From: SMWD01 sp964629475
Lineage (GTDB): Bacteria > Pseudomonadota > Gammaproteobacteria > Steroidobacterales > GCA-2729495
DNA: 41,607 bases
Direction: 5' to 3'
Assembly: GCA_964629475.1 (NCBI GenBank)
Contig: CAZVQW010000022.1
Span: forward strand, 1 to 41,607
The position numbers were made by a program, and so were the translations under genes. The first letter of the stretch is position 1. Each line of letters starts with the position of its first letter. The notes beneath the pieces are model-generated. The model ran no database searches. It was not told the origin of the DNA and was given only the letters and a program-made list of their open reading frames with translations. Positions 40,353 to 41,607 of the stretch are shown here, in pieces.

Positions 40353-41453
40353 ATGATCCCCTACATCCCGCTCCCATTTCCGCCAAAGCAATTGCCGCTT
40401 GAAACATTGGTTGCTCTCGTTGGTCGAGCAAATGCTAGCTTGTCACGCTATGACGGCCTGCTGGAGAGCCTTGTAAATCCAGAAGTATTATTGTCACCAT
40501 TGTTGATGAAAGAAGCTGAGTTTTCTTCTCGGATAGAGGGAACAATCGCCACGGCCAACGAAGTCTATAAACAGCAGGCTGGTGAAGAGTTCGAACCAGA
40601 AAAAATTGCTGATATACATGAAATACTAAATTATCGTAGTACTCTACGAATTGCCGGTCAATCCATTAAAGAGCAGCAGATTTCTCGGCATCTGATTCGG
40701 CAAATGCATGACAACCTTATGCAGGGTGTTCGGGGTGAGAATAAAAACCCTGGAAAGTTCAGAGAAAGTCAAAACTGGATCGGGCCACGTGGGTGCACTA
40801 TTGATCAGGCCTCTTATGTGCCTCCGCCCCCTACAGCACTAAATGATTTATTAGATAACTTCGTAGAGTTTGTCAATATTCATGATGATAGTCTGGATCC
40901 AATAATTCAAACTGCGCTGTTACATGCGCAGTTTGAACTAATTCATCCTTTCGATGACGGTAATGGAAGAATCGGGCGGTTGCTGATTCCATTAATGCTC
41001 ATGAAGCGAGGTTGCCTGGTAAGCCCATCGCTATATATTAGTCACTATTTAGAAGTAAACCGTGAAAGCTATTATGAGCATCTAAGCAGAATCTCGCAGA
41101 ATGAAGATTGGCTTGGGTGGGTCCAGTTCTTTTTGTGCGCTCTAGTAGATCAAGCAGAAAGCAATTTGAAACTTGTAAGGCTGATTAATGATTTATATGA
41201 AAATAAGAAGCGAGAGATAACAGATTTACTTCGGACAGACCAGGGTATCTACATACTCGATATGCTTTTTGATACACCAATTTTTCGCGCAAACGAGCTT
41301 CATAAGCGTCTCGGCATTCAGCGGCAACGTGCAGCTGCGTATATTCGCTCTCTAAAAATTGCTGGCATTGTTACAGAGTTACGTCCCGCTAGTGGCAGAA
41401 GGCCAGCGCTACTTTCATTTGAAGATCTTTGGGAAATTGCTGACCAACAGTGA
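40353..41453 (+). CDS. Fic-domain protein with N-terminal inhibitory motif and C-terminal DNA-binding domain
   Basis: A 366-residue protein expected to transfer AMP (or another nucleotide part) to a target protein. The Fic motif HPFDDGNGRIGR is complete at 198-209. The inhibitory motif SSRIEG at 58-63 (pattern Ser-x3-Glu-Gly) lies before the Fic core, making it a self-restrained class II enzyme. FRESQNWIG and the PPPPTALNDLL flap region are typical of the SoFic-like group. Residues about 300-366 (ANELHKRLGIQRQRAAAYIR) look like a winged helix and could bind the inverted repeat in its own promoter. The ATG at 40353 has a weak ribosome binding site. An attC-like site follows the stop codon by 26 bp. 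Confidence 0.9.
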   Translation: MIPYIPLPFPPKQLPLETLVALVGRANASLSRYDGLLESLVNPEVLLSPLLMKEAEFSSRIEGTIATANEVYKQQAGEEFEPEKIADIHEILNYRSTLRIAGQSIKEQQISRHLIRQMHDNLMQGVRGENKNPGKFRESQNWIGPRGCTIDQASYVPPPPTALNDLLDNFVEFVNIHDDSLDPIIQTALLHAQFELIHPFDDGNGRIGRLLIPLMLMKRGCLVSPSLYISHYLEVNRESYYEHLSRISQNEDWLGWVQFFLCALVDQAESNLKLVRLINDLYENKKREITDLLRTDQGIYILDMLFDTPIFRANELHKRLGIQRQRAAAYIRSLKIAGIVTELRPASGRRPALLSFEDLWEIADQQ

Positions 41454-41479
41454 AGAAGCAATTAGGAGCATTTTTTGCC

Positions 41480-41561
41480 CTATAACCAGCACGAGAAGTG
41501 CGCACTTGCTGCGCAAGTGCCGGACCGGCGTACCGCCGGCCGCTTTCGTGGGCGTTGAGGC
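41480..41561 (+). repeat. attC site of the fic cassette
   Basis: About 82 bp. It begins CTATAACCAGCACGAG and ends CTTTCGTGGGCGTTGAGGC, with inner palindromes GTGCGCACTTGCTGCGCAAG and GGCGTACCGCC. Start and end match the two upstream attC sites (ATAACCAG...GAG and GGCGTT). The R' core reads GTTGAGG, departing from GTTRRRY at the last base. Confidence 0.72.
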
Positions 41562-41607
41562 TGTAGAAAAAGTCCTGAAGATCAGGTGGAACGGTTAAAA
41601 TACAGTT
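41562..41607. other. Start of the next cassette, cut by the window edge
   Basis: The last 46 bp after the attC show no gene start. They are presumably the leader of a further cassette beyond the window. Confidence 0.3.

Overview
The window looks like a chromosomal segment of a gammaproteobacterium that oxidises reduced sulfur compounds. The evidence is a dissimilatory adenylylsulfate reductase operon with its membrane anchor (aprM-aprB-aprA) facing a dissimilatory-type ATP sulfurylase (sat), set among gammaproteobacterial housekeeping genes: gshA of the E. coli type, fadE, ispA, nudC, gspA/gspB, yadG/yadH and trhA. No intact rRNA or tRNA gene and no CRISPR array were seen. Every assignment comes from reading motifs; no database search was run.

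Layout. (1) 1-6394: the start of a membrane protein on the minus strand, a full-length 5-oxoprolinase (HyuA-HyuB fusion), and an SLC13-type transporter with four RCK_C domains. (2) 6395-11540: the 5' half of a CAT-anticodon tRNA, broken exactly after the anticodon, and then the sulfur block aprM-aprB-aprA, a HIT-family protein and convergent sat. Together these oxidise sulfite through APS to sulfate with ATP formation; the HIT protein may act on APS or other adenylylated compounds. (3) 11541-25365: a quinone oxidoreductase, a ferredoxin-reductase-like flavoprotein, gshA, a YheT-type hydrolase, an unusual response regulator whose receiver is followed by a membrane segment and a probable periplasmic domain, a PAS-GGDEF-EAL protein, a small exported protein, malate dehydrogenase, FadE and a DUF4399 lipoprotein. 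(4) 25471-30124: isoprenoid synthesis by the mevalonate route (HMG-CoA synthase, phosphomevalonate kinase, diphosphomevalonate decarboxylase) beside a farnesyl-diphosphate-type synthase, with a MITE/REPIN-like inverted repeat in the promoter region. (5) 30154-37311: gspA-gspB, a YadGH ABC exporter, a divergent pair of genes that resemble FlhD and FlhC, NADH pyrophosphatase and a hemolysin III/TrhA membrane protein.

(6) 37312-41607 differs in character. It is AT-richer and has the structure of an integron cassette array: small genes (a RelE/ParE-type toxin-antitoxin pair, two linked hypothetical genes, a Fic protein), each followed by an attC-like imperfect palindrome that starts with ATAACCAG and ends with GGCGTT. 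No integron integrase lies in the window. One attC is split by an IS110-family element of the IS1111 group, with 12-bp subterminal inverted repeats, 3 bp outside one and 7 bp outside the other. The noncoding part of this IS can fold into a bridge-RNA/seekRNA-like module whose loop segments match the flanking attC and the IS end. This and the divergent FlhD/FlhC-like pair are the most notable items in the window.
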